Shown here: positions 1-8,971 of the stretch, piece after piece
How positions within the stretch are numbered: position 1 is the stretch's first letter
Layout of the letters: each line of letters opens with the position of its first letter
Assembly (NCBI GenBank): GCA_017454855.1
Contig: JAFTCE010000059.1
Location: 1 to 33,877 of the forward strand
DNA length: 33,877 nucleotides
Direction of reading: 5' to 3'
Origin: Desulfovibrio sp.
GTDB lineage: Bacteria; Desulfobacterota; Desulfovibrionia; Desulfovibrionales; Desulfovibrionaceae
The notes under the pieces: generated by a model
Database searches by the model: none
Seen by the model: the letters and a program-made list of their open reading frames with translations, nothing else
Told to the model about the DNA's origin: nothing
Program-made: the position numbers and the translations under genes

Positions 1-1
1 C

Positions 2-427
2 ATGCGCATGGGCACGGCCAAGGCCGACACCCTGACGGGAACAGTCAACAGCGACATCTTTTACGGCGGCAAGGGCAGCGACAGCATTACGGGCAAGAAT
101 GGTCGCGATGTGGCCGTCTACGACACAACGGCCTGGGGCAAGGACAGCATTGCCAAGACCAACGGCACTATGACCCTGCTTTTCAATGGACTCAAGGCCA
201 GTGACATTGTGCAGAAGCTCAGTGGGACGACCATGACCATTTCCAAGAAGAGCGACGGCAACCAGAAGATTACCGTGCAGGGCTGGAGCGACTCGACGCA
301 CAATATCGTCTATGCCAGCGGCATGACGGCGTTCAACGCATACATCAAGGCGGCTTCGCCCACGGCGACACAGACCACGGCGGCCCGCAACGAGGTCTTT
401 AAGAAGGCCGGACTGGCGTCGGCCTAG
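2..427 (+). CDS. C-terminal fragment of an RTX/AIDA-type secreted adhesin (5' end outside window)
   Basis: The reading frame is open at the window edge, so this is the 3' part of a larger gene. The 141 visible residues begin with an RTX-like stretch (GGKGSDSITGKNGRD) and end in a module (TVQGWS, THNIVY, KAASPT, TAA) that aligns almost end to end with the last 140 residues of the adhesin at 29166-31829. Such glycine/aspartate-rich, cysteine-free C-termini without an N-terminal signal peptide are typical of type I secretion substrates. The C-terminal module is therefore probably the export signal, although no type I secretion genes lie in this window. A good intrinsic terminator follows. The paralogy is seen directly; the secretion route is inferred. 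Confidence 0.8.
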   Translation: MRMGTAKADTLTGTVNSDIFYGGKGSDSITGKNGRDVAVYDTTAWGKDSIAKTNGTMTLLFNGLKASDIVQKLSGTTMTISKKSDGNQKITVQGWSDSTHNIVYASGMTAFNAYIKAASPTATQTTAARNEVFKKAGLASA

Positions 428-457
428 CGCCTTTTCTTCTCTGTTTTTAGTGACACG

Positions 458-482
458 CCCCCGACAGTGGTCGGGGGTTTTT
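458..482 (+). terminator. Rho-independent terminator after the adhesin fragment
   Basis: A perfect 8-bp stem (CCCCCGAC / GTCGGGGG) with an AGTG loop is followed directly by five T residues, 31 bases after the adhesin stop codon. It separates the adhesin from the ATPase gene that starts at 496. Confidence 0.9.
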
Positions 483-495
483 GTGATGCGCCAAC

Positions 496-2151
496 ATGAA
501 AAATCTGCACTGCCACGCCTATATTGGCGACGAACTCCAAACGCAATTACTGCCTGTTCGCAGGATGCCAGAAAAAAGGGTTTTTTTCCCGAAATTACTT
601 GATTTCCTCCATCGCGAAGACGCCAATGTGGCCATAATCTATGGCCTGCGACGCACGGGCAAAAGTACGCTCATGCGCCAAGCCATACTAGCCTTGCCTC
701 CTGAAGAACAAAAAAAATGCGCTTTGTTTCTCATTCGCAAAATAGGAAATTCGCTATGGCAACTGATCAGCGATTGCGAAGTGTTGCGAAAAGAAGGATA
801 TCGCTATGTTTTTGTCGATGAAGCCACGCGCCTCGAAGATTTTTTGGATGGGGCATCCACGTTAGCCGATGAGTTGGCTTCGACAGGGCTGCGCATAGTC
901 CTCACGGGCACGGATTCTCTCAATTTTGACAACGCGCTTTACGACGCCCTCTTGGGGAGAACGGAAATCTTCAGGACATCTTGGCTTCCGTGGCACGAAT
1001 GGTCACGGATCATGAACGTAACAGACATAGATATCTTCGCTAGGAGAGGCGGCATACTAGGATTCGGCGAACAAATTGAAGACGTATTTTTCCATGATGG
1101 CGGACGGCGTTATACGCAAACGGCCATAGCGGAAAATATCCAGCATGCCATTACCAATGCCGGACCTACGAAATTTGCCGGTTCTTTGCTTGAACTTTAT
1201 GAAAATGACCAATTGACCGGTCTGATCAACAGGATTGTTGAGGATATTAATCACAGAACAGCGGTTGGGGTATTGCGTAGAACTTTTTCCTCGTCTGACT
1301 TTGGGAGTCTCTGCGACATGTTGGACAAGGATTTGCGCAAGGCGCGAGCAAAAAAATTCCGTGGAGCAGATACATTCAATGCATTTTTGCGCGAAGGCGC
1401 TGTTTCGGCGATGGATGATGATGCCATTGCGCAGGCATTGGCGCGCAAGCTTGGTATTTCCAGCGCATGTGATCTGCCAGAACTCACAGAAAATCAGGCT
1501 GATGCCATTGAAGATTTCCTTTGGCGTGCGGATTTGCTGCGTACATCCTGTGTGCGTGGGCTTGCCGTCAAGGATGGCAAGGAGAGAGAAATCGAGTCCT
1601 CGCGCACACTCGTTGTCCAGCATGGCATGCGTTTGGCGCAAGCCTCACTGCTCATACGGGCAATGGGCAAGGATCCTGTTTTTTCGTCATTATTTCCTCT
1701 GGACAAAAGGGGGCTCATACAGAGATTATTGTCGGATGTCTGTGGGCGTGTCATCGAAGAAATCGTTTTGATGGAGGCACAAGAAGCAGGAAAAAACACA
1801 CGAAATTCTTTCGACATCTTTACTTTCAGGACGAGGGGGAGTTTGGAGGTTGATATGGTGATACGGGATATAAACAACAATGAATTGCATCTGTTTGAAA
1901 TCAAACATGCCAAAACATTCTCTGAAGTCCAGGCAAAACACATAAAAAATCCTGTGGTAATTAACGATTTGCGAAAAATTACCTCAAATGCTGACATAAA
2001 AACACAATGCGTTCTCCTCAATAATGAACTTGATGTTCCAAAGGAAATTTCTGGAATACTGTATTGCAGTATACGGTCTTTTCTACAAATGTGTAAGGAT
2101 GGACTCAAAACGGCAATGAAAAATTTTGCTGTGGACTTCAAAACGCCATAA
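496..2151 (+). CDS. P-loop ATPase with C-terminal PD-(D/E)XK-like domain (DUF4143-type architecture)
   Basis: This is a 551-residue protein. A Walker A motif (GLRRTGKST, residues 50-58), a Walker B motif (YVFVDEA, 104-110) and a sensor-like strand (RIVLTGTD, 133-140) mark an N-terminal AAA-type ATPase of the bacterial/archaeal ATP-binding family. The C-terminal part holds D453 in EVDMVI and E468-x-K470 in FEIK, the layout of a PD-(D/E)XK nuclease-like core seen in DUF4143/DUF234 relatives. Those relatives are mostly uncharacterised and often mobile. The gene is clearly AT-richer than its neighbours, especially in its 3' third, and stands alone between a terminator and trmFO, which suggests acquisition by transfer. 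No good ribosome-binding site precedes the ATG. Function is unknown; nuclease activity, defence or a selfish role are possible but unproven. Confidence 0.75.
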   Translation: MKNLHCHAYIGDELQTQLLPVRRMPEKRVFFPKLLDFLHREDANVAIIYGLRRTGKSTLMRQAILALPPEEQKKCALFLIRKIGNSLWQLISDCEVLRKEGYRYVFVDEATRLEDFLDGASTLADELASTGLRIVLTGTDSLNFDNALYDALLGRTEIFRTSWLPWHEWSRIMNVTDIDIFARRGGILGFGEQIEDVFFHDGGRRYTQTAIAENIQHAITNAGPTKFAGSLLELYENDQLTGLINRIVEDINHRTAVGVLRRTFSSSDFGSLCDMLDKDLRKARAKKFRGADTFNAFLREGAVSAMDDDAIAQALARKLGISSACDLPELTENQADAIEDFLWRADLLRTSCVRGLAVKDGKEREIESSRTLVVQHGMRLAQASLLIRAMGKDPVFSSLFPLDKRGLIQRLLSDVCGRVIEEIVLMEAQEAGKNTRNSFDIFTFRTRGSLEVDMVIRDINNNELHLFEIKHAKTFSEVQAKHIKNPVVINDLRKITSNADIKTQCVLLNNELDVPKEISGILYCSIRSFLQMCKDGLKTAMKNFAVDFKTP

Positions 2152-2197
2152 TGACGACAAATACCATAAAAAATTGGTATCATAATTGGGAGCAGAC

Positions 2198-3553
2198 ATG
2201 CAAACATTGTCCGTCGCCATTGTCGGTGCAGGGCTTGCCGGCTGCGAATGTGCCCTGCGCCTAGCCCGCGCAGGCCATCAGGTCACCTTGTTTGAACAGA
2301 AGCCTGGGGCACGTTCCCCGGCCCACGTCAGTGACGGGCTTGCCGAACTCGTCTGTTCCAATTCCCTGCGTTCCGATGAGCGTACCTCCGGCGTGGGCCT
2401 GCTCAAGGCGGAGATGCGTGCCTTGGGCAGTGATTTCATGGCCGTTGCCGATGCCTGCCGCGTGCCCGCCGGTAAGGCCCTGGCCGTGGATCGGAAGGAA
2501 TTTTCCCGACAGATGACGGAACGCATCCAGGCGCAGAACAACATCCGTCTGGTGCAGCGGCAAATCCAAGGGCTGGACGACGATGCACTCACGCCCTTCA
2601 CGGGCGAAAAGGGCCTGGTGATCCTTGCCGCTGGCCCGCTGGCCGCAGAGGCTCTTTCGGCTTCGCTGGCCGCTGTGGTGGGGGCGGCGCATTGCTATTT
2701 TTATGATGCCATAGCGCCTATTGTCTGGACACATTCTCTGAACATGGACGTGGTCTTTCGTGCGTCGCGCTATGGTCAGGAACATGGGGAAGCGCCGGGG
2801 CAGGGCGATTATCTTAACTGCCCCATGAACCGGGAAGAATATGAAGCCTTCTACCAGGCATTGCTGACGGCGCAAAGCGTCGCAGCACATGCCTTTGAGC
2901 AGGAACGGCATTTTGAGGGCTGCATGCCCATAGAGGCTTTAGCCCGACGCGGCCCGGCCACACTGACCTTCGGGCCGTTCAAGCCTGTGGGCTTTGTGGA
3001 TCCGCGTACGGGCAGACGGCCCTGGGCAGTCTTGCAGTTGCGTGCGGAAAACGTGAATGGCGAAACCTGCAATCTCGTGGGTTGTCAGACCAAGCTCATT
3101 CAGGGGGAACAAGCCCGCGTGTTCCGCCTTGTGCCAGGGCTGGAGCGGGCGGAATTCGCACGTTTCGGCAGTATGCACCGCAATACCTATGTCAACGCGC
3201 CGCAGGCCCTAGGCCCGGATCTCGCTCTCAAAGCCCGTCCAGGAGTTTTTTTGGCTGGGCAGATTACCGGCGTGGAAGGCTATGTGGAATCCGCAGCCAG
3301 CGGTTTGTGGTTGGGCCTGCTGCTCGCACAGCGCGCCGCCGGGCGTGATATTGTTCCACCGCCACCGGAAACGGCATTGGGCGCGCTGCTCTTGCATTTG
3401 CGCAGGCCGGTTCGGCATTTTCAGCCTTCCAATGTCCATTTTGGTCTCATGCCTGAACTGGAAGAAAGAGCGCGCAAGAAAGAGCGCAAGGCGCTCTATG
3501 CCCGACGTGCGCAGGACGCATTTGCCGCCTGGGCCGCACGCTTTGTCCAATAG
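2198..3553 (+). CDS. trmFO: Methylenetetrahydrofolate-tRNA (uracil-5-)-methyltransferase TrmFO
   Basis: The 451-residue flavoprotein makes 5-methyluridine at position 54 of tRNA, using 5,10-methylenetetrahydrofolate and reduced FAD. The N-terminus carries the FAD-binding fold (VAIVGAGLAG, residues 6-15). Two cysteines stand in the family-typical contexts ELVCSNSLRS (C53) and FEGCMPIE (C242), matching the two functional cysteines known from Bacillus TrmFO. Length is normal. I chose the ATG at 2198 because GGGAG lies 5 bases upstream; an in-frame TTG at 2186 would add four residues without a ribosome-binding site. The next gene on the same strand starts about 90 bases downstream. The cytoplasmic role fits the other tRNA uridine-modifying gene nearby (mnmA). 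Confidence 0.96.
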   Translation: MQTLSVAIVGAGLAGCECALRLARAGHQVTLFEQKPGARSPAHVSDGLAELVCSNSLRSDERTSGVGLLKAEMRALGSDFMAVADACRVPAGKALAVDRKEFSRQMTERIQAQNNIRLVQRQIQGLDDDALTPFTGEKGLVILAAGPLAAEALSASLAAVVGAAHCYFYDAIAPIVWTHSLNMDVVFRASRYGQEHGEAPGQGDYLNCPMNREEYEAFYQALLTAQSVAAHAFEQERHFEGCMPIEALARRGPATLTFGPFKPVGFVDPRTGRRPWAVLQLRAENVNGETCNLVGCQTKLIQGEQARVFRLVPGLERAEFARFGSMHRNTYVNAPQALGPDLALKARPGVFLAGQITGVEGYVESAASGLWLGLLLAQRAAGRDIVPPPPETALGALLLHLRRPVRHFQPSNVHFGLMPELEERARKKERKALYARRAQDAFAAWAARFVQ

Positions 3554-3607
3554 CCCAAGGGGAAAAAAGCCGAGGGCAGCCTGCAAACAGCTTTTCCTTT
3601 TCCGGCT

Positions 3608-3624
3608 CTGGACAAGTTGTCCAG
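3608..3624. promoter_or_regulatory. 17-bp perfect palindrome between trmFO and the GGDEF/TPR gene
   Basis: CTGGACAA-G-TTGTCCAG is an exact 8+1+8 dyad, 21 bases before the start codon at 3645. Its centre is too tight for an RNA hairpin and no T-run follows, so it looks more like a binding site for a dimeric repressor or activator. The protein that would bind it is unknown. Confidence 0.45.
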
Positions 3625-3644
3625 GGCACACTAGACTGGAACGC

Positions 3645-6131
3645 ATGAACGCATCTTCACCCCCCCTTGTTCTGCTTCGCGAAGACCTGATTGACATGGA
3701 AGGCATGCTCTGCGCAGAGCTGGCAGCCTTTATTGCCTATACCGGGCACGCACTCTATTTCCCTACCGATGGCGCAGGGCAGGAACCCCGCTTGCTGGCG
3801 CGCGAGCATCGTTTGCAATTGCCCCTGTGCTGGCAGGGGAAATTGCTCGGCGTGTGTATGCTGCACGGTGTCAAGGTGCGCGAGGTGCGGCCCTTGTTGC
3901 CGGTCTTGCCAGCCGTGACGGCCCTTTGTCTGCAAAATATGGCGCGTGCGCGGGCCATGCGTACGGATGCGCTTACGGGCCTAGCCACGGAAGAAACGCT
4001 CCTTGCCCACATGGACGAAGCCGCCGCACGCTTGCGCACGTATCTGGAGTCCCCAAGTTTGGCCGATGCCGGGCCAGCTCCCCTACATTTGTTGTGCATG
4101 GGACTGGTGATTCTGCGCCTGGTGAATGGGCCATCCCTGGTGCGCGAAGGCGAATACGCCTTTGCCCAGAGCTATGTGCGTGCGCTGGCGGATGCTTGTC
4201 GCAATAGTTTGCCTTCAGACGTGAAGGCAGCCAGGGTCGGGCGCTGGGAATTTGCCCTGCTTTTCCCAGCCGGTGGGCGTGAAGCGTGCCGCAAATTGGC
4301 CGAATCGGTTTTGGCGCGTATGGACAGCGTGTGCATGACATCCCCCCTGCTCAAGAAGGACGTGCGACCGCAGCTCTGCGTCGGTCACGCCCTCTATCCC
4401 CAGGATATGCTGGGAGTGGAACTCAAATTGGACATGTTTGATCAGTCCCGACGCTGCCTGGACAGGGCGCGCTTGGCTGCGGATGTAGCGGAGCAGCGTT
4501 CGCACGGTGGGCGAATGCCGGAGTTGCGCGTTATGTCCTTTGCTCGTATCCTCCAGGAGGGCGGCGTGGTTGTAGAAACTCTGGCCCAAGGCCGCTTGCG
4601 CGTCAGTGTGGGGCGGCGCGCCAAGGCTCGCGAAGGCCAACGTTTCGCGCTCTGGAGCGGTAGTGGACAAAGCCGCTACAAGGGCGAAGTGGTCATATTG
4701 CGCACACGAGATACGGACTCCATTGCCGAGGCCCTGCATGTGGCGGAGGCGGCGAGTCCGCCGCAGGCCGGGGACAGGCTGCTCCTGCTGGGCGAAACGC
4801 CCGTGCTTGATCCCGGTTTGACGGGCGGTGATGAGCAAGTGACCTGGCCCTTGCGCAATATGACCATGGAAGATGTGGCCGCATTAGAGGCCAAAGGAGC
4901 GATCGGACAGGACGGACAGGACACTGCTGCCCCGCGCTTTCTCCCTGATCCGCCTGCTGTGGAGCGGGCTGATGGCCTTTGCAGCCACGGTGGCTTTTTG
5001 CACCGTTTCGCCCTTGAGGCCGAAAACTGCCATGCGTTTACCCTTGCGCTGCTAAGGCTGGAGGACTGGCAAGGACAAGAGGTTTCCAGCGTTGACGATC
5101 CTGGCTTGGAGGCCGTACTCTCCCTGTGGAGGGCATCGCCTCTGGCAGTCGGTAAGGGCGCTCCTCTGGTTGGTCTTTACGGGAGCAACTGTCTTATTGT
5201 CTACCATCCGGAGTGTGGAGGGGACAGCCTTGCGCCCGACTATGTCAGCCTGTGCGAAGAGATCAGCAAGCGCGGCGGTACGCTGGCCGTCGGTCTGGCA
5301 GGCTATCCTTTTTTGCGCTACGGCAAGGCCGAAATGCCAGATTGCGCGCTGAAAGCCCTTGAATATGCCCGTCTGCTGCCCCAGCCAAGGGTCGGCCTGT
5401 GCAATTCCCTGGCCCTGAATATCAGCGCGGACAGGCGCTACAGCTTGGGCGATGTCTTTGGCGCCATAGAAGAATACAAACTGGCCCTAGTGCTCGATGC
5501 TGACAATGGCATGGCCAGGAATTCCTTGGGCGTGTGCATGGCGGCCCTGGGCAGGAACCACGAGGCCCGACGCTATTTTCTCGATGCCCTGCGCCGCAAG
5601 CCGGACAAGACAACGCAGGAGCAACTCTGCTACAACCTCGGTTCGGTATGCCAAAATCTGGGCGATCGGCGTGCGGCGGTACGTCATTACCGACAGTGCA
5701 TTCAGCTCAATCCTGAGCATCTCTTTGCCCACATTCGCTTGGGCCAGCTCTACGAGTCCGGGGGCAAACGCAGTGAAGCGCGGCGCTATTACGAACGAGC
5801 CGCTGTTCTCGAAGACAAAACCCCGGATACGCCCGGCGTGGCCCGACGTCACTTGGCCCGTGTTGCTGTTCGCCAACGCAAGGGACGGGAGGCGCGCGAA
5901 CTGTTGCACGAGGCTCTGACCCGCAATCCCCAGGACGCGGCATCCATGTTGCTTTTGGCCAATATTTACTTGGATAGCAAGGAAGATCCGGCCATAGCCG
6001 AAATGCTGGCGCGCAAGAGTGCCGGGCTGCGCGATAGGCCCGAAGCTTGGCAAACCTTGGCCCGCGCCTTGCGAGCCTTGCATCGTGAGGAGGATGCGCG
6101 CAGAGCCGAAGCCAGGGCTGTGCTGTCCTGA
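3645..6131 (+). CDS. GAF-like / tandem degenerate GGDEF / TPR multidomain protein
   Basis: The protein has 828 residues from the ATG at 3645 (MNASSPPL). The same frame is open further upstream, inside trmFO, but that part looks non-coding. Residues 1-105 resemble a GAF-type sensor fold. Residues 105-275 form a GGDEF-like domain starting at DALTGL (108-113), with the signature degraded to GRWEF (199-203). Residues about 285-400 look like a beta-rich linker. Residues about 440-590 look like a second GGDEF fold, with LYGSN (511-515) in the signature position and an ending that resembles the LAVGLAGYP...ALEYA part of the fold. From about 600 onward there are TPR repeats (for example RRAAVRHYRQCIQLNPEH). 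Neither domain keeps the active-site signature, so c-di-GMP synthesis is unlikely; a sensing or scaffold role is inferred. No signal peptide is visible. Only 12 bases separate it from the convergent mnmA. Confidence 0.75.
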   Translation: MNASSPPLVLLREDLIDMEGMLCAELAAFIAYTGHALYFPTDGAGQEPRLLAREHRLQLPLCWQGKLLGVCMLHGVKVREVRPLLPVLPAVTALCLQNMARARAMRTDALTGLATEETLLAHMDEAAARLRTYLESPSLADAGPAPLHLLCMGLVILRLVNGPSLVREGEYAFAQSYVRALADACRNSLPSDVKAARVGRWEFALLFPAGGREACRKLAESVLARMDSVCMTSPLLKKDVRPQLCVGHALYPQDMLGVELKLDMFDQSRRCLDRARLAADVAEQRSHGGRMPELRVMSFARILQEGGVVVETLAQGRLRVSVGRRAKAREGQRFALWSGSGQSRYKGEVVILRTRDTDSIAEALHVAEAASPPQAGDRLLLLGETPVLDPGLTGGDEQVTWPLRNMTMEDVAALEAKGAIGQDGQDTAAPRFLPDPPAVERADGLCSHGGFLHRFALEAENCHAFTLALLRLEDWQGQEVSSVDDPGLEAVLSLWRASPLAVGKGAPLVGLYGSNCLIVYHPECGGDSLAPDYVSLCEEISKRGGTLAVGLAGYPFLRYGKAEMPDCALKALEYARLLPQPRVGLCNSLALNISADRRYSLGDVFGAIEEYKLALVLDADNGMARNSLGVCMAALGRNHEARRYFLDALRRKPDKTTQEQLCYNLGSVCQNLGDRRAAVRHYRQCIQLNPEHLFAHIRLGQLYESGGKRSEARRYYERAAVLEDKTPDTPGVARRHLARVAVRQRKGREARELLHEALTRNPQDAASMLLLANIYLDSKEDPAIAEMLARKSAGLRDRPEAWQTLARALRALHREEDARRAEARAVLS

Positions 6132-6143
6132 ATATCCTGTGCG

Positions 6144-7235
6144 CTAGAGCATGTCTTCTATGATGCCGGCCGCCAGCAGGCGGCCATCCTCGGCGTACAC
6201 AGCCGCAATCTGGCCAGGAGCTGTGGGGAAAAGCCGTTCTGGCAGGACAATGCATAGATTGCCTGCCTCCAGACTGACCTTTGCCGACGTTGGGCGGTGT
6301 CGGTAGCGCAAGCGCACCAGAAGTCGGCTAGGCCAGAGTTCCTGTGGCACAGCTATGTTGGCCGGGCCGGTATGGCAGGCCGTGATGCCCAGTGCTGCGC
6401 GTGGGCCAACCACAAGCGTATTGCTCTCTCTGTCTTTGGCAAGGACAAAGAGAGCTTCGCTCCAGGCAATGCCGAGGCCCCTGCGTTGGCCCTCGGTAAA
6501 GCGCCAGAGTCCATTGTGGCATGCGATGGGCTGTAGGGAGCCGTCTGCCTTGCGCAGGACTACCTGTCCGGCTCCTGGGGGAGAGATGTTACATTGCCGC
6601 CAATGCCGTTCCAGAAAGGAGCGGTAGCCTTCGTCTCCGCTTCTCGCCCCTAGCTGCGGCGCAAAGCAGATATCTTGGCTTTCATGGGGCAGGGGAATAT
6701 CCAGCCCGGCAGCGGCCACGACCTCGCGGCAACGGGCCTTGCTCATATCTTGCAGGGGGAAGAGTGCGTGGCGTAGGCGCTCTTGCGGGACAAGGGAGAG
6801 AAAATAGCTTTGATCCTTGGCCGTGTCGCTGGCTGTTGCCAGTACCAAGGCATTCTGCCTGGCGTTCGGAACGAGGCGCGCATAGTGTCCGGTGGCAAAA
6901 AATTGCACACCCAGGGCCAAGGCAGCATCCTGCAAGACACCGAACTTGATGGCTCGATTGCACAGTGCGCAGGGATTGGGGGTGCGCGCTTGGGCATAGG
7001 CTTTGGCAAAGGGCGTCATGACCTTATTGTAGAATGTCTCGCGTACGTCTACCACATGCAGGGGAATGTGGAGCGTCTTACAGGCCCGAACCAGGCCCTG
7101 TGGCGGTTCCTCGGCCTCGGGGAGGAAGAGACCGTGCAGGGCAAGGGGGCGTAGGCCAGCCTTTTGCAGTAGGATGAGGGCGCAAAGGCTGTCCACGCCG
7201 CCACTCACTGCCACGGCTACGCGGAAGGATGTCAT
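6144..7235 (-). CDS. mnmA: tRNA-specific 2-thiouridylase MnmA
   Basis: The 363-residue cytoplasmic enzyme makes 2-thiouridine at the wobble position of Lys, Glu and Gln tRNAs, activating the base with ATP and taking sulfur from a persulfide relay. The PP-loop motif SGGVDS is at residues 11-16. The catalytic cysteine pair is C92 (in NPCALCNRAIKFG) and C190 (in SQDICFA), the equivalents of C102 and C199 in E. coli. Length is normal. The start codon lies three bases after the stop of the ABC ATPase gene, with no clear ribosome-binding site of its own, so translation is probably coupled to that gene. Its place at the end of an amino-acid importer operon is unusual. Confidence 0.95.
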   Translation of the reverse strand: MTSFRVAVAVSGGVDSLCALILLQKAGLRPLALHGLFLPEAEEPPQGLVRACKTLHIPLHVVDVRETFYNKVMTPFAKAYAQARTPNPCALCNRAIKFGVLQDAALALGVQFFATGHYARLVPNARQNALVLATASDTAKDQSYFLSLVPQERLRHALFPLQDMSKARCREVVAAAGLDIPLPHESQDICFAPQLGARSGDEGYRSFLERHWRQCNISPPGAGQVVLRKADGSLQPIACHNGLWRFTEGQRRGLGIAWSEALFVLAKDRESNTLVVGPRAALGITACHTGPANIAVPQELWPSRLLVRLRYRHRPTSAKVSLEAGNLCIVLPERLFPTAPGQIAAVYAEDGRLLAAGIIEDML

Positions 7236-7238
7236 GGT

Positions 7239-8051
7239 TTAGAGAATTTGATTCAGAAATTGGCGCAGTCGGGGGTGGCGCGGAGACGTGAAGAGCGTTT
7301 CTGGCTTGCCCATTTCCACAATCTGGCCTTGATCCATGAAGATAAGGCGGTCGGCCACGGTGCGGGCAAAGCCCATTTCATGGGTGACGCAAATCATGGT
7401 CATGCCTTCTTCGGCCAGGCCCACCATAACGTCCAGCACTTCGCCCACCATTTCCGGATCCAATGCGGACGTGGGTTCGTCAAAGAGCATGATGGATGGC
7501 TGCATGGCCAGGGCGCGGGCAATGGCCACGCGCTGCTGCTGACCGCCGGAAAGCATGGCCGGGTAGACATTGGCTTTGTCGCTGATACCCACTTTTTTCA
7601 GGAGGGACAGGGCGCGCGTTTCGGCCTCTTCGCGGGAGAGCTTGCGCAGATGGCGCGGCGCCAGCGTGATGTTTTGCAGCACGGTCTTATGCGGAAAGAG
7701 ATTGAATTGCTGAAAGACCATGCCCAGATTTTGGCGCATTTCGTTAATATTGTTTTCGTCGCTCTGGATATTCTTGCCCTGCACCCATATGCTGCCCATG
7801 TCTATCTGTTCCAAGCGGTTGATGGAACGCAGCAAGGTGGATTTGCCTGAGCCGGAAGGCCCGATGATAACCACGCGTTCACCAGCATCAATGGTCAGAC
7901 AAACGTCCTGCAGGGCAGGAAGGGAGCCGAAGTATTTCCACACATGATCAATGACGATGGCCTGTTCCGCTTTCTGTCCCTTGCTGCTGGCGGCGTTGTC
8001 AGCACGAAAGACTTCGCCCTTAGTATCTTCGGGGAAATTACTTTGCGTCAT
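7239..8051 (-). CDS. Polar amino-acid ABC transporter ATP-binding protein (GlnQ/HisP type)
   Basis: The 270-residue ATPase powers a polar amino-acid importer at the inner face of the membrane. It shows Walker A (GPSGSGKST, 64-72), Q-loop (FQQFN), ABC signature (LSGGQQQR, 167-174), Walker B (IMLFDEP, 187-193) and the switch histidine in CVTHEM (H224). An N-terminal extension of about 30 residues precedes the conserved fold, which makes the exact start uncertain. The ATG at 8051 overlaps the end of the permease gene by 14 bases, typical of translational coupling. Together with the permease and binding protein upstream it forms a complete importer; mnmA follows three bases later. Substrate cannot be read from this subunit. 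Confidence 0.95.
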   Translation of the reverse strand: MTQSNFPEDTKGEVFRADNAASSKGQKAEQAIVIDHVWKYFGSLPALQDVCLTIDAGERVVIIGPSGSGKSTLLRSINRLEQIDMGSIWVQGKNIQSDENNINEMRQNLGMVFQQFNLFPHKTVLQNITLAPRHLRKLSREEAETRALSLLKKVGISDKANVYPAMLSGGQQQRVAIARALAMQPSIMLFDEPTSALDPEMVGEVLDVMVGLAEEGMTMICVTHEMGFARTVADRLIFMDQGQIVEMGKPETLFTSPRHPRLRQFLNQIL

Positions 8052-8838
8052 AGTAATTCAGCCTGGATTCCATGATGCTCACGGCTTTGGAGAGCAGCAG
8101 GGTGATGATGAGATAGAGCAGTGCCACCATGGTGTAGGTTTCAAAATAGAGATAGGTGGTGCCCACGAAACTGCGAGCGCGCTGCATCATGTCCGGCACG
8201 GCCATAATGGAGACGAGGGAGGTGTCCTTGAGCATGGCAATGCACTCATTGCCCACGGGCGGCAGTATGGTGCGCATGGCCTGGGGCAAGATGACCAGGC
8301 GCATGGTTTGGAAGCGATTGAAGCCCAAGGAGCGCGCGGCCTCTGTCTGTCCCTTGTTGATGGCGGAAATGCCCGCACGAAAGACTTCTCCCATGTACGC
8401 GCCATAGCAGAAACTGATGGCCACCACGGCCGAGGTGATGCCGCTGACCTGGATAAAGCGCGAGAGTGCGTAATAGATATAAAATATCTGCACCAGCAGG
8501 GGAATGCCGCGGATGATTTCCACATAGGTCGAGGCGAGCAGATTGATGCAGCGGTTGCGAGAAATGCGACCCAGGCCAGTGATAAGCCCCAGGGGGACGG
8601 CGCAGCAAATGGCCAGCAGGGTTATCTTGAAGGTAATCAGGATGCCGTCCGGTAGATAGAGCAGAATGCGCAGATAGGAATCCGGCCAGACGACACACAG
8701 GGTGCAGAGAAGGCCAATGGCACCCATGAGGGCAATGGACCAGGCATTGATGATGCGCCATTCCCGTGGATCAGGGACTGAAGCCCCGTCCGTAACCATG
8801 ACGATATTGGCTTTACTGCCGTCTTTCTTCTCTTCCAT
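8038..8838 (-). CDS. Polar amino-acid ABC transporter permease (HisM/GlnP family)
   Basis: The 266-residue inner-membrane protein has several hydrophobic spans and the EAA loop that docks on the ATPase ([20 protein letters not shown]). I chose the ATG at 8838 (MEEKKDG) because AAGGA lies at a good distance upstream; the frame stays open for another 29 codons without signals. The N-terminal 35 residues are hydrophilic, and the first membrane span begins near [10 protein letters not shown]. Such permeases form homodimers or heterodimers; as no second permease is present, a homodimer is likely. It is the middle gene of the importer operon, 133 bases after the binding-protein gene. Confidence 0.93.
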   Translation of the reverse strand: MEEKKDGSKANIVMVTDGASVPDPREWRIINAWSIALMGAIGLLCTLCVVWPDSYLRILLYLPDGILITFKITLLAICCAVPLGLITGLGRISRNRCINLLASTYVEIIRGIPLLVQIFYIYYALSRFIQVSGITSAVVAISFCYGAYMGEVFRAGISAINKGQTEAARSLGFNRFQTMRLVILPQAMRTILPPVGNECIAMLKDTSLVSIMAVPDMMQRARSFVGTTYLYFETYTMVALLYLIITLLLSKAVSIMESRLNYYDAK

Positions 8839-8971
8839 TGCTGTCCTTCGCTGGGTGCGGATTCCTTGGTCGTATACTCGCTTGCCTTGGAACCCCGTCG
8901 ATTCCCGACAGCGCACCTTGGGCAAATGACGGTCAAGGTGACCTCAGGGCATCGGCGGGGTAAAGGCGGAC

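Noticed and set aside
2161-2180. ATACCA/TGGTAT inverted repeat between the ATPase gene and trmFO
   Set aside because: Only six weak A/T-rich pairs and no T-run; too weak to call a terminator or operator.
3282-3644. 5' extension of the GGDEF/TPR gene into trmFO
   Set aside because: The frame is open but the sequence overlaps the conserved end of trmFO and reads as out-of-frame residues; the ATG at 3645 begins the protein-like part.
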